The notes below the pieces were generated by a model. The model saw nothing but the letters and a program-made list of their open reading frames with translations, did not search any database and had not been told where the DNA came from. From Cellvibrio sp. pealriver (lineage in GTDB: Bacteria > Pseudomonadota > Gammaproteobacteria > Pseudomonadales > Cellvibrionaceae), in contig NZ_KQ236688.1 of assembly GCF_001183545.1 (NCBI RefSeq), positions 4,166,395 through 4,230,394 of the forward strand: DNA of 64,000 nucleotides. The letters run 5' to 3'. Position 1 is the first letter of the stretch. The number at the start of each line of letters is the position of its first letter. Below, one piece after another: positions 26,118-35,619 of this stretch. Both the position numbers and the translations under genes were made by a program.

Positions 26118-26956
26118 GTAGCTATTGTGCGCTCTCAGGTATGGTGGTTGAGTTTGCCACTCTTTCGCGCCAAGGGGCTCGTGACTACAACGAAGATGCT
26201 TGCGGTTATTGGACATCCGATAATGGAGCATGTTTTGTAATGGCTGACGGTGCGGGTGGTCATGGTGGTGGCGATGTCGCATCAGAAACGGCGGTAAAAA
26301 CGTTTTTGCTGGGTTTTTCAGCGCACCCCACAATTGAAAAAAAATTTGTAGACCAGCTGCTGCATCAGGCGGACTCCGCTATTCGTTATGGACAGACGTT
26401 AGCGACGCAGTTAAAGAAAATGAGCACAACGGTAGCTTGCTTGCTACTAAATGATAACGCCAGTCTTGCGCAGTGGATTCATTTGGGCGACACACGCATT
26501 TATCTGATCCGTCGTCGGCAGTGTCAATTGCTGACCAGAGATCATAGTTTATTGCAGCGGCTACTGGACAATAAAACGCTTGATGAGAATGCGGCTCACG
26601 CCAGTGTTGCTCGCAATATTCTTTACGCTGCGCTGGGAACTGGCGAAGAGATGTATTACGAGTCTCTTACGTCGCCTTTTTCATTGCAAGAGGGAGATGC
26701 ATTTCTATTGTGCTCTGATGGATTTTGGGAGGCGGTTGATCAGGATGCGATGGTGTCGGCCTTGGGTATAGCAGGGTCGGCGGAGGAATGGTTAATCCGC
26801 ATGGAGCAGATTATTGTTGAAAAGAAATCTGTAACTCAAGATAACTATAGTGCAGTTGCTGTTTGGGTTGGCGGTCCTAATGATATTACCGTAAACCTTG
26901 GTGCATCGGGTGTTTCTGATTTACTAGGGGCGCACCGTGCTGGAGGCGAACAGTAA
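26114..26956 (+). CDS. pppA: PP2C-type protein phosphatase (PppA-like)
   Basis: 280-residue cytoplasmic PP2C phosphatase. Motifs include RDYNEDAC (metal-binding Asp), VMADGAGGHGGGDVAS, HLGDTRIYLI, LTRDHSLLQ and LLCSDGFWE. Its expected job is to reverse phosphorylation by the kinase at 22109-24496, switching the T6SS off. It overlaps tagH by 4 nt and is directly followed by tssJ. Confidence 0.92.
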   Translation: MSSYCALSGMVVEFATLSRQGARDYNEDACGYWTSDNGACFVMADGAGGHGGGDVASETAVKTFLLGFSAHPTIEKKFVDQLLHQADSAIRYGQTLATQLKKMSTTVACLLLNDNASLAQWIHLGDTRIYLIRRRQCQLLTRDHSLLQRLLDNKTLDENAAHASVARNILYAALGTGEEMYYESLTSPFSLQEGDAFLLCSDGFWEAVDQDAMVSALGIAGSAEEWLIRMEQIIVEKKSVTQDNYSAVAVWVGGPNDITVNLGASGVSDLLGAHRAGGEQ

Positions 26957-27502
26957 ATGATGCTATTCGGGGTTGGCTCGTTAAAAATATTCATACGTTT
27001 TACGAAATATGTATTGGTTATTTCACTGATCATTTTTTTTCTAACGTCCTGTGTTACGTCTACAGATTCCAAAAAGACAGTGTTGCTAACCTTTATCGTC
27101 GCACAGGATTTAAATCCTGATGTTAATCAGCGGCCTTCACCTGTAGCAATCACTTTTTATCAATTAAGTAATAGCTCTTCATTCCGCAAGGCGGACTATT
27201 TATCGCTCGCAGAGAATAGTAATGCTGTCTTAGGGCGAGATTTATTGGCAGTCAATACATTGATATTGCAGCCGGGACAAACCTTGACAGTAAATTACCC
27301 TGTAAGTGAACACGAGGCTGCATTTGGATTGTTGGCTGGGTATCGAGTGATCGATACAAGTGGTTGGCAGTTGGTCTATGAGTATCCACGTGATAAGACT
27401 GGATTTTGGTCCAGCTTTAATAGAAATGGGATATTTGATCAAAAAATCCTGGTTGGAAAAAATCGAATTCAATTTGACTCTTCGTCTAATGGAAGTCAGT
27501 AG
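26957..27502 (+). CDS. tssJ: T6SS lipoprotein TssJ
   Basis: 181 residues with lipoprotein signal (YVLVISLIIFFLTSC; Cys after LTS). The mature part has the TssJ transthyretin-like strands: SPVAITFYQLSNSSSFRKADYLSL, LQPGQTLTVNYPVSEHEAAFGLLAGYR and NRIQF. TssJ is the outer-membrane component of the TssJLM membrane complex. Its ATG directly follows the phosphatase TAA, and an ATG one codon later could be used instead. It is followed by tssK. Confidence 0.92.
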   Translation: MMLFGVGSLKIFIRFTKYVLVISLIIFFLTSCVTSTDSKKTVLLTFIVAQDLNPDVNQRPSPVAITFYQLSNSSSFRKADYLSLAENSNAVLGRDLLAVNTLILQPGQTLTVNYPVSEHEAAFGLLAGYRVIDTSGWQLVYEYPRDKTGFWSSFNRNGIFDQKILVGKNRIQFDSSSNGSQ

Positions 27503-27510
27503 GAGTTTTT

Positions 27511-28845
27511 ATGGACGCTTTTAAAAAAGTTGTTTGGTGCGAAGGAATGTTTTTGCGTCCACAGCATTTTCAGCAACAAGATCGCTATTTTGAAAAAATT
27601 AATCATCAGCGAGCACAAGCCCCTGCCAATTATTATTGGGGATTTAGAAAGCTACAAATTGATAATTCGGCCTTGAGTCAGGGTATCGTTTCAATAATCG
27701 AAGCTGAGGGAGTATTTCCCGATGGTACTACCTTTGTTTTTTCTTCTCCCCATGAAGCGCCGCTACCATTAAATATTCAGGAGGGAGTTGCTGATCAGTT
27801 GGTTTATTTGGCGATACCCATTCTGCATGGGCAGAATGAAGCTATAGCATTTGATCCGCAAGAGAAAAATATGGCGCGCTATGGCGTTCAGGATTTTCTT
27901 GCAGATGACATCAACTCTGTAGCGGGCGAACCTGCTGAATTACAAGTTGCAACACCTCGATTACGTTTGCTACTGCAACGTGAGCTTACCGATTCGTGGG
28001 TTGCTTTGGGTGTGCTGCGTATTATTGAGCGTCGTATTGATCGGCAAGTAATTGTAGATAACCAATACATTCCAGCGCTTATTTCCTTGCTCGCGTCGCC
28101 TTCGCTAACCCATTTGGTTAATGAAGCGTTGGGCTTGATTCGCCAACGGGCAGATGTGCTTGGCTCACGCATGAATCAGCCTGGAAGGGGTGGGATTTCT
28201 GAAGTTGGTGAGTTCCTCATGTTGCAACTACTGAATCGCAATGAGCCTTTGGTTGAGCATTTGCTGCATGGGCGCGGCGCTTGTCCGGAGACCGCGTATC
28301 TCCATTTGGTTGCTTTGTGTGGTGAGCTGGCAACTTTTGCGAGCGAAACCAGACGTTGCGAGAACCTGCCTGCATATTTTCACGATGATGCCGAAAAATC
28401 ATTCAATGGCTTGATGCAGTTACTGCGCCGTTATTTGTCAACCGTGTTGGAGCAAAATGCGATTGAAATTCCTCTGGTAGAGAAAAATTATGGTGTGCGA
28501 CTTGGGCAGGTTATCGATCGCGAGCTATTTCATTCTTGCCAATTTGTATTGGCGGTGCGGGCAAGCGTACCGGCGGACATATTGAAGCAAAATTTCCCAC
28601 GTCATATAAAAATTGGTTCGGTGGACCAAATCCGCGATTTGGTGAACCTACAATTACCAGGGATACTGATACAAGCTATGCCGGTCGCTCCGCGACAAAT
28701 CCCTTATCACACTGGCAGCCATTATTTTGAAATGGATACTACGTCGGATATGTGGAAAGCTTTCAGGGTAAACGGAACTATCGCCATGCATATAGCGGGT
28801 GACTTTCCTGACTTGGAAATCCAGTGTTGGGCGATTCGTCGCTAA
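27511..28845 (+). CDS. tssK: T6SS baseplate connector TssK
   Basis: 444 residues beginning with the family signature VVWCEGMFLRPQHFQQQDRY, followed by YYWGFRKLQIDN, FPDGTTFVFS, GRGGISEVGEFLMLQLLNR, and the C-terminal HSCQFVLAVRASVPADIL and FEMDTTSDMWKAF. TssK links the baseplate to the TssL/TssM membrane complex. AGGAG lies 7 nt before the ATG. Confidence 0.95.
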   Translation: MDAFKKVVWCEGMFLRPQHFQQQDRYFEKINHQRAQAPANYYWGFRKLQIDNSALSQGIVSIIEAEGVFPDGTTFVFSSPHEAPLPLNIQEGVADQLVYLAIPILHGQNEAIAFDPQEKNMARYGVQDFLADDINSVAGEPAELQVATPRLRLLLQRELTDSWVALGVLRIIERRIDRQVIVDNQYIPALISLLASPSLTHLVNEALGLIRQRADVLGSRMNQPGRGGISEVGEFLMLQLLNRNEPLVEHLLHGRGACPETAYLHLVALCGELATFASETRRCENLPAYFHDDAEKSFNGLMQLLRRYLSTVLEQNAIEIPLVEKNYGVRLGQVIDRELFHSCQFVLAVRASVPADILKQNFPRHIKIGSVDQIRDLVNLQLPGILIQAMPVAPRQIPYHTGSHYFEMDTTSDMWKAFRVNGTIAMHIAGDFPDLEIQCWAIRR

Positions 28846-28868
28846 TCGACTAAATGAAGGGAATTCTT

Positions 28869-30149
28869 ATGCTCGATATAAGTAATGTTGGAGAACATGA
28901 ATCGCGCACATTTGTAGTGCCTAACCCAGGCGGCAAGCGAAGACCTTCCGTTGAGCCGGATTCAACTGCGTTTGGTGCCCAGGGTTCTGATGAAATATTG
29001 CAGGCTTCCAGTCTATTACTGCGTTCGGCGAGTCCATTGCTCAATATCATATATCAGGTTCGCACCTTGGTGCATAACCCGGATCCTTCACGTTTGCGAA
29101 GTCATTTAATTGATGAAATTAAAAAATTCGAGCTGCAAGCAAGGGCAGATGCCGTTCCGGCAGAGACCATTGCGGCCGCGCGTTATTGCTTGTGCACAGT
29201 AATTGATGAAACCGCTGCTCAAACCCCTTGGGGGGGCGGAGGCGTTTGGGCTAAATACAGTTTGTTAGTGACCTTTCATAATGAAACATGGGGTGGCGAA
29301 AAATTTTTCCAGATTTTAGCGCGCGTCACTCAAACACCTGCAGTGCACCGCGACTTAATTGAACTGATGTTCTTTTGTATTTCCTTGGGTTTTGAGGGTA
29401 GGTACAAAATAGTGCCCAATGGGCAATCGCAATTGGAGTTGTTGCGCTTGAAGCTCGCGGAAATTGTCGCCGATTTAAAAGGTGAGCGGTCAAAATACCT
29501 GTCACCTAATTGGCAGGGAATTATTAAGCCGAGACCTCCGATTTGGACGTTGTTGCCTTTGTGGGTATCCGTACTGTTTTGTACTATTGCAGCCGCCATG
29601 TTGTATATCGCTTTTGCGTTAAAACTCTCTGACGAATCAGATCATGTGTTTACAAAGATGTTGCAAATGCCTGTTCCATTGCTTAAAGAAAAGCCGAAAT
29701 CTGTATCAGTAGATGGAAAAATTACGGCGCTATTGCAGGCTGAAATTCAGCAGAAGTTGGTAAGGGTGCGTGAGGCTTCGGGTGTTGCAGTCGTGACATT
29801 GATGGGCGATGGTCTGTTTTCATCGGGCAGTGTTTCACTCAGTCCAGCTTATATTCCTGTGATAGAAAAAATTGGCCGCGCTATTAATGAACTTGGTAAG
29901 GGCGCAGTTGTATCAGGATATACCGACAATGTTCCCATTCGCAGCGCGCGCTATCCATCCAATTGGCACTTATCGGTTGAGCGTGCTCGTGTTGTGGCGC
30001 TCGCTCTTGATCCGTATCTGCTACCCCATCAATCATTAGATGTGCAGGGGTTGGGTGAGGCAGAGCCATTGATGGCCAATGACACTCATGAAGGGCGAGC
30101 GATGAATCGGCGGGTTGAAATAAAAATTCTCTTTAATTCAGCCAAATAG
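28869..30149 (+). CDS. tssL: T6SS inner-membrane protein TssL with C-terminal OmpA domain
   Basis: About 426 residues from the ATG at 28869, which has AAGGGA 6-7 nt upstream; an ATG at 28854 is possible but lacks one. The cytoplasmic DotU/TssL domain contains ASPLLNIIYQVRTLVH, YCLCTVIDETAAQTPWGG, SLLVTFHNETWGGEKFF and CISLGFEGRYK. A single membrane helix follows near residues 225-255 (IWTLLPLWVSVLFCTIAAAM). The periplasmic part is an OmpA-like peptidoglycan-binding domain (VVSGYTDNVPI, NWHLSVERARVVAL, GLGEAEPL, NRRVEIKILF). This is the extended TssL type that anchors the membrane complex to the cell wall. Confidence 0.93.
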   Translation: MLDISNVGEHESRTFVVPNPGGKRRPSVEPDSTAFGAQGSDEILQASSLLLRSASPLLNIIYQVRTLVHNPDPSRLRSHLIDEIKKFELQARADAVPAETIAAARYCLCTVIDETAAQTPWGGGGVWAKYSLLVTFHNETWGGEKFFQILARVTQTPAVHRDLIELMFFCISLGFEGRYKIVPNGQSQLELLRLKLAEIVADLKGERSKYLSPNWQGIIKPRPPIWTLLPLWVSVLFCTIAAAMLYIAFALKLSDESDHVFTKMLQMPVPLLKEKPKSVSVDGKITALLQAEIQQKLVRVREASGVAVVTLMGDGLFSSGSVSLSPAYIPVIEKIGRAINELGKGAVVSGYTDNVPIRSARYPSNWHLSVERARVVALALDPYLLPHQSLDVQGLGEAEPLMANDTHEGRAMNRRVEIKILFNSAK

Positions 30150-30171
30150 CCAAAGACAAGGAATTCGTATT

Positions 30172-33100
30172 GTGTTTCGAAAACTAATTACTTTTTTAAT
30201 TCATCCACTGCTGTTGAAATTTTTTCTGTTTGTTATTTTAAGTTTGGCTATTTGGTTTATTGGGCCTTTGTTTTCATTTGCTGACTTTCGGCCTCTTGAA
30301 TCTAAAGTGCATCGATTATTATTAATTTTTTCTATACTCGCATACTGGGTAATAAAAAAATTGCTTACTTTCTGGCGGGGGCGGCAGTTGAATACGCGGT
30401 TTATACACGCACTGTCGAATAAAAATATCAACGATCGCCAAGCCAACTCTGCTCTGGATGAATTAGGAAAGAATTTTGCGGTGGCAATGACCCATTTGAA
30501 GAACTCTACGATGAATACACGTAGCGGCCTTTTCAGCAGTTTACGTCAGCGTTTTGTGTATCAGTTTCCATGGTATGTTTTTATTGGTGCGCCTGGCTCT
30601 GGTAAGACCACTGCGCTAATTAACAGTGGCTTGCAGTTTCCATTAACCGATGTGCTAGGGCGCGAATCCTTGAAAGGGGTTGGCGGAACCCGCAATTGTG
30701 ATTGGTGGTTTACTGAGGATGCGGTGTTTATCGATACGGCGGGGCGTTATATCACTCACGAGAGCCATGCAAGACAAGATAAAGATGAATGGATTGGTTT
30801 TCTGGGATTATTAAAAAAATTTCGACCAAGGCAGCCGCTGAATGGTGCGATCTTGACCATTTCGGTTGCAGATTTGTTAGCGGGAACAGAGCAGAACAGG
30901 AATCAACATGCTGCCATTGTGCGTGCGCGCTTGGGTGAGTTGAGCAATTCACTCGGAATTAACTTCCCAGTATATATTTTAATAACCAAAGCAGATTTAT
31001 TGGGGGGCTTTTCAGACTACTTTGGCGCTTTATCCAAAGAGGACCGCGATCAAGTGCTGGGCTTTAGCTTTTCAGAGTACTCTGCATCCACTCAGAACTT
31101 GTCTGCTCTGGTTAGGCAAGAGTTAGAGATTCTGGCGCGTGATCTATTTGACGCGTTGCCAGATTTGTTGGTTCGTGAAACGGATACTTCCCGGCGCGCT
31201 CATAGCTTTGCTTTTCCGCAAAACTTCACTAATTGCTTGCCGCTGATTGTTGACTTGATAGATAAGGTTTTTGCTGGGGTTGATGTTTCAGGTGTGCAAT
31301 TGCGCGGTGTATATTTTGCCAGCGGCACTCAGGAGGGAACGCCTTTTGATCGCGTATTGAGTGCATTGGGGCGCAGGTTTGGGGTGAGCTCTAATATCAA
31401 TCTTGGCAACCGCTCGGCAACCGGACGCAGTTACTTTTTAAAGCATTTAATTACACGTGTAGTGCTGCCTGAAGCGCATCTTGCTGGAAAAAATCAGCAC
31501 GAGGAAAAAAAGCAATTCTGGTTTGGTTTGGCATCGCATAGCATTATTTTCATAACACTTTTAGTGTTTTGTGGTTTTTTGGCGGGAAGCTTTTTAAAGA
31601 ATCGTGCCTACCTAGGTGTAGTAGATGAAAAGGCTGCCCGGGTTTCTGCAGCGGTTAGTCAGCTATCCGCTGCGGAAATGAAATCAGTTGTCGATTATTT
31701 GCCGCTACTTAATTCGCTTTGTTGTATTGCCAATGGCGACTACTTTGCGGTTGCTTCACCACCCGTGAATATGACCTTTGGTTTGTATCAGGGTGAAAAA
31801 CTGGATGCTGCAGCGCAAAAGACATATGCGCGTGGCTTACAGGGAATATTACTGCCTTGGATTGGGCAGAGGCTGCATCAATTACTAGTCGGCAGCGGTA
31901 ATCGTGATATGGATTTCACCTATCAGGCCTTAAAGGCTTATCTCATGTTAAATCAGCCAGAACATTATAATTCCGAGCAATTACTTGCATTTATTGAGGC
32001 TGATATAAGTCAGCATTTTTCTGCAGACATATCGCGTGATCAGCACGCCGCACTGCTATTTCATGTCCATCAGTTATTGAGTGCGGAAGTTCAGGTATCT
32101 CCTTTCGCGCTGGATGAAACATTGGTTTTGTCAAAGCGTCGTGAGTTAAGTGGCTTTTCATTTTCCGATCGGGCTTATCAAACAATAAAAGCAGATCTAT
32201 TGCGGCATACAACACTCGCGGATATTTCATTTTTAACCGCTGGTGGTGCTAGAAGCAATTTTGTTTTTGAACGTAAAAGTGGAAAGTCATTGAGCGATGG
32301 TGTTCCGGGGTTGTTTACTCGCAAGGGCTATAAGGACGTATTTTTACCCGCTGTGCAGGATCGTTTGAGAGCAGCGGTTGAGGAGGAGTCCTGGGTGTTG
32401 GGAAGTTACGCGTCCTTTTCGTTAGATCAGTTAACCGAAGAGCGTATAGCTGATATAGCGCAGATTTTGGTGCGACTATATCTACAGGACTATGCCAGTA
32501 TTTGGGATGCATACCTGCTTGATCTCCGTCTGATTTCCACTCGCTCCATGTCAGAGTCAATCGATGTGGCTCGTATATTATCGGCCAATGACTCACCGCT
32601 GTGGCAATTGGTAAACAATATCGCACCGGAATTAAGCCTTGGGAAAAATTTATCTGCACCTGCGCAGATTGCTGATAAGGAAATTAAGCGGCGGATCGCG
32701 AATAAACTATCGGGTTTTGATCAATCTCTCCAACAGTTGGCTACAGATGTTGCCCATCCGGATTCGTTGGAGTTTATGGTGGATAATCGCTTTAAAGAGT
32801 TGACCGAATTGACGCACGGAGAAAATAAAGAAACTGCAAAAATCGCATTATTGAAGTTGTTTAATGATGTGTATATTGGGCTATCCAATGCTGATTTTTC
32901 TATTCGTGGTGGAGCACGAAGTTTGGACAATAATGATTCACTCGTAAAAGTTCGTTCAGAGGCTGCGCGTTATCCAGTTCCTATCCGTACTATTCTTGAG
33001 GGAATTTCTGATGAGGGAAGCCGTCAGGCGGAAGGTGGAATCCGCGGTGCACTAAATGCCGAGTTTAATAATTCTATCGGTGAATTTTGCCGTATGGCGA

Positions 33101-33729
33101 TCAATGGTCGTTACCCGTTTGATCGGCGCTCAACCCGTGATGTTACCTTTGCGGATTTTTCTAAAATGTTTGCTCCACAGGGAATGATGGATCGCTTTTT
33201 TAATGAAAACTTGCGCGCGCTTACTGATAGCAGTGGAAAGGTTTGGGTTGCGCGGCAAACAGTAAGTGTTCCACTACCCATTCGATCTTTCCAGCAAGCA
33301 GCGCGGATTCGTGATGTATTTTTTCCTGCTGCGACCGCTAGTCCGATGTTGAATTTCGAATATAAAGTACTTGAGATGGATGCAGGTATCAATCAGCTGT
33401 CTATGGATTTTGATGGCCAGCTTTTTCAATACGCACATGGGCCGCAAATACCGCGAAGTGTGGTCTGGCCTGGTCCATTGGGAAGTAATCAAATACGTAT
33501 TGAGTTAAGCGGTAATCATATTGATCGTAAATCGTTAGTCGTGGATGGCCCTTGGGCGATCATGCGCTTATTTGATATGGGGGAACGCCGGCAATTGCAA
33601 CCTGAAAGATTTATCACCACATTGAATATTCATGGGCAGAAAGTGGTGTTGGAGATCACCGCCAACAGTGTGAATAATCCTTTTTATTTATCTGAGTTAG
33701 CAAGTTTTACTTGTCCTGCGCTGCATTGA
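30172..33729 (+). CDS. tssM: T6SS inner-membrane protein TssM (IcmF)
   Basis: 1185 residues, full family length. Two N-terminal membrane helices (~9-30 and ~40-60) and a third near 450-475 (SIIFITLLVFCGFLAG) flank a cytoplasmic NTPase-like domain with Walker A GAPGSGKTT near residue 139, NCDWWFTEDAVFIDTAGRY and VYILITKADLL. The large periplasmic part includes the DUF1215-like and C-terminal SVVWPGPLGSNQIRI and GPWAIMRLFD blocks that bind TssJ. The start is GTG at 30172 with an AAGGAA ~9 nt upstream. It forms the TssJLM complex. Confidence 0.95.
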   Translation: MFRKLITFLIHPLLLKFFLFVILSLAIWFIGPLFSFADFRPLESKVHRLLLIFSILAYWVIKKLLTFWRGRQLNTRFIHALSNKNINDRQANSALDELGKNFAVAMTHLKNSTMNTRSGLFSSLRQRFVYQFPWYVFIGAPGSGKTTALINSGLQFPLTDVLGRESLKGVGGTRNCDWWFTEDAVFIDTAGRYITHESHARQDKDEWIGFLGLLKKFRPRQPLNGAILTISVADLLAGTEQNRNQHAAIVRARLGELSNSLGINFPVYILITKADLLGGFSDYFGALSKEDRDQVLGFSFSEYSASTQNLSALVRQELEILARDLFDALPDLLVRETDTSRRAHSFAFPQNFTNCLPLIVDLIDKVFAGVDVSGVQLRGVYFASGTQEGTPFDRVLSALGRRFGVSSNINLGNRSATGRSYFLKHLITRVVLPEAHLAGKNQHEEKKQFWFGLASHSIIFITLLVFCGFLAGSFLKNRAYLGVVDEKAARVSAAVSQLSAAEMKSVVDYLPLLNSLCCIANGDYFAVASPPVNMTFGLYQGEKLDAAAQKTYARGLQGILLPWIGQRLHQLLVGSGNRDMDFTYQALKAYLMLNQPEHYNSEQLLAFIEADISQHFSADISRDQHAALLFHVHQLLSAEVQVSPFALDETLVLSKRRELSGFSFSDRAYQTIKADLLRHTTLADISFLTAGGARSNFVFERKSGKSLSDGVPGLFTRKGYKDVFLPAVQDRLRAAVEEESWVLGSYASFSLDQLTEERIADIAQILVRLYLQDYASIWDAYLLDLRLISTRSMSESIDVARILSANDSPLWQLVNNIAPELSLGKNLSAPAQIADKEIKRRIANKLSGFDQSLQQLATDVAHPDSLEFMVDNRFKELTELTHGENKETAKIALLKLFNDVYIGLSNADFSIRGGARSLDNNDSLVKVRSEAARYPVPIRTILEGISDEGSRQAEGGIRGALNAEFNNSIGEFCRMAINGRYPFDRRSTRDVTFADFSKMFAPQGMMDRFFNENLRALTDSSGKVWVARQTVSVPLPIRSFQQAARIRDVFFPAATASPMLNFEYKVLEMDAGINQLSMDFDGQLFQYAHGPQIPRSVVWPGPLGSNQIRIELSGNHIDRKSLVVDGPWAIMRLFDMGERRQLQPERFITTLNIHGQKVVLEITANSVNNPFYLSELASFTCPALH

Positions 33730-33744
33730 CCAATAGGTATTGTT

Positions 33745-34338
33745 TTGTCGACATCAAGATCCTTGGCATTTTACGGAAAGTTACCTTGTGCTGGTGATTT
33801 TATTGGACGGAATCTTGGGTACTCCACGCGGTTGTGTGTGGATAAATGGCTTGCTGAAGGTTTTGAGGCTTTTCAAAAAGCAAACGCTTTTTGGCTGGAT
33901 CGCTATCTTACTGCTCCTGTATGGTGTTTTGTGTTGCCAGCGAATATATGGGCGGATGCTCCAGTTGTGGGTGCTATTATGCCCAGTGTTGATAAGGTAG
34001 GACGTTATTTTCCGTTCGTAAGTTTTTTTGAATGCACGCAATCTGAGTCACTACTTAATTGTTGTGGTCAGGCGATAAAAATCGCAATGCTCATGCCTGA
34101 ATTACTGGCGATTGAAATCTCTATTGATGATGTTCTTGGTCATCTTGATACACCCACCGAGGAAGCAATTCATATTGCTTCAAAGGTTCTTGATAGTGAG
34201 GCAATCGCACTAAGCCTGACATCAGATATAAGTTATTGGTGGCGGCCAGATGAAAGGGATATAAGCTTCTCTTGTGGCTTTGCTGATTCAGCGCACATTT
34301 TTTCACAGCTGTTTAGTTGCGAAGTTGCTGTAGATTGA
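33745..34338 (+). CDS. tagF: T6SS accessory protein TagF
   Basis: 197 residues: LAFYGKLPCAGDFIGRNLG, CVDKWLAEGFEAF, APVWCFVLPANIWADAPVVG and MPSVDKVGRYFPFV are TagF/ImpM hallmarks. TagF is a post-translational repressor in several T6SSs, acting through the FHA protein or in parallel with the kinase/phosphatase pair. The start appears to be TTG at 33745 with AGG 7 nt upstream; no closer ATG fits. It is the last gene of the rightward operon and is followed by the terminator at 34374-34407. Confidence 0.85.
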   Translation: MSTSRSLAFYGKLPCAGDFIGRNLGYSTRLCVDKWLAEGFEAFQKANAFWLDRYLTAPVWCFVLPANIWADAPVVGAIMPSVDKVGRYFPFVSFFECTQSESLLNCCGQAIKIAMLMPELLAIEISIDDVLGHLDTPTEEAIHIASKVLDSEAIALSLTSDISYWWRPDERDISFSCGFADSAHIFSQLFSCEVAVD

Positions 34339-34373
34339 TCAGTTTTTATTAGCAGTAATATCAAAGTCGTTAC

Positions 34374-34407
34374 AAAAAAATGGCCGCTACAAGCGGCCAT
34401 TTTTTTG
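34374..34407. terminator. Bidirectional terminator between tagF and ychF
   Basis: Stem TGGCCGC/GCGGCCA with a 5-nt loop, flanked by A7 on one side and T7 on the other. It can terminate both the rightward T6SS operon and the leftward ychF transcript. Confidence 0.88.
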
Positions 34408-34421
34408 AGTTTTTTCGTCAA

Positions 34422-35513
34422 TTAGACGTTAAACAAAAAGTGCATCACATCGCCGTCTTGTACGATGTATTCCTTGCCTTCTTTGCGCGCTTTGCCTGCG
34501 CTTTTTGCGCCTTGTTCGCCGTTGTATTGTACGAAGTCTTCATACGAAATGGTTTCGGCGCGGATGAAGCCTTTTTCGAAATCGGTGTGGATGACACCGG
34601 CGGCTTGGGGTGCGGTGGCACCGACGGGGATGGTCCAGGCGCGGACTTCTTTTACGCCTGCGGTGAAATAAGTTTGCAGGCCGAGGAGTTGGTAGCCTGC
34701 GCGGATTACGCGGTTAAGGCCGGGTTCTTCCATGCCCATTTCAGCGAGGAATTCTTTTTTGTCGTCGCCTTCGAGTTCGGCGATGTCGGCTTCGAGTTTG
34801 TTGCAAATGGGTACTACGATCGATTTCTCTTCTGCGGCGATTTTGCGCACAACATCCAGATGCGGATTATTTTCAAAACCATCTTCTGCCACGTTGGCGA
34901 TATACATGGTGGGTTTGAGTGTGAGCAAATTAATTTCTTTGAGCAGTGCGATTTCTTCTTTATCGAGCGGGAAGGAGCGCAGTGGTTTTGCTTGATCCAA
35001 ATGCGGTTGGATTTTTTCCAGTAGTGCTTTGATGGCAACAGCGTGCTTGTCGCCGCCTTTTGCTGCTTTAGCGTAGCGGTTGATGGCTTTATCTACGGCT
35101 TCCAGATCGGCAAGTGCAAGTTCGGTGTTGATGACTTCAATATCGGCTGCAGGATTTACACCGTTGGCAACGTGAATGACGTTGTCGTCATCAAAGCAGC
35201 GTACAACGTGGGCGATGGCGTCTGTCTCGCGGATGTTGGCGAGGAATTTGTTGCCAAGGCCTTCGCCTTTGGATGCACCGGCAACGATACCGGCGATGTC
35301 GATAAACTCCATGGTGGTGGCGATCACGCGTTCGGGTTTTACGATTTCGGCGAGTTTATCCTGACGTGGATCGGGTACGGTTACGATACCGGCGTTGGGT
35401 TCAATGGTGCAGAAGGGGAAGTTTTCTGCGCTGATACCGGCGTTGGTGAGTGCATTGAACAGTGTTGATTTGCCGACGTTGGGCAGGCCGACGATACCGC
35501 AATTGAAACCCAT
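34422..35513 (-). CDS. ychF: Redox-regulated ribosome-binding ATPase YchF (Obg-like)
   Basis: 363 residues. The P-loop [15 protein letters not shown] stands near residue 8; [20 protein letters not shown] gives the G3 motif; [14 protein letters not shown] replaces the usual NKxD, as expected for the ATP-preferring YchF family. The C-terminal TGS domain ([28 protein letters not shown]) is complete. It is a translation-associated cytosolic P-loop protein. It lies downstream of pth in the common Pseudomonas-like order, here separated from it by a TonB receptor. Confidence 0.97.
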   Translation of the reverse strand: MGFNCGIVGLPNVGKSTLFNALTNAGISAENFPFCTIEPNAGIVTVPDPRQDKLAEIVKPERVIATTMEFIDIAGIVAGASKGEGLGNKFLANIRETDAIAHVVRCFDDDNVIHVANGVNPAADIEVINTELALADLEAVDKAINRYAKAAKGGDKHAVAIKALLEKIQPHLDQAKPLRSFPLDKEEIALLKEINLLTLKPTMYIANVAEDGFENNPHLDVVRKIAAEEKSIVVPICNKLEADIAELEGDDKKEFLAEMGMEEPGLNRVIRAGYQLLGLQTYFTAGVKEVRAWTIPVGATAPQAAGVIHTDFEKGFIRAETISYEDFVQYNGEQGAKSAGKARKEGKEYIVQDGDVMHFLFNV

Positions 35514-35619
35514 GATGCTATTCCGCTTATGAGATGTGTGAAAAAGGGATGAAAATCGAGAGGGCGCGATTATACATGGCCGAAGCAGATTAGACGAAGC
35601 TCAGGCCAACTGGCGTGGA

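Noticed and set aside
34380..35024. Long open frame on the plus strand opposite ychF
   Set aside because: It is antisense to a full-length YchF with intact P-loop and TGS domain; its translation is Phe/Cys-rich and resembles no family.
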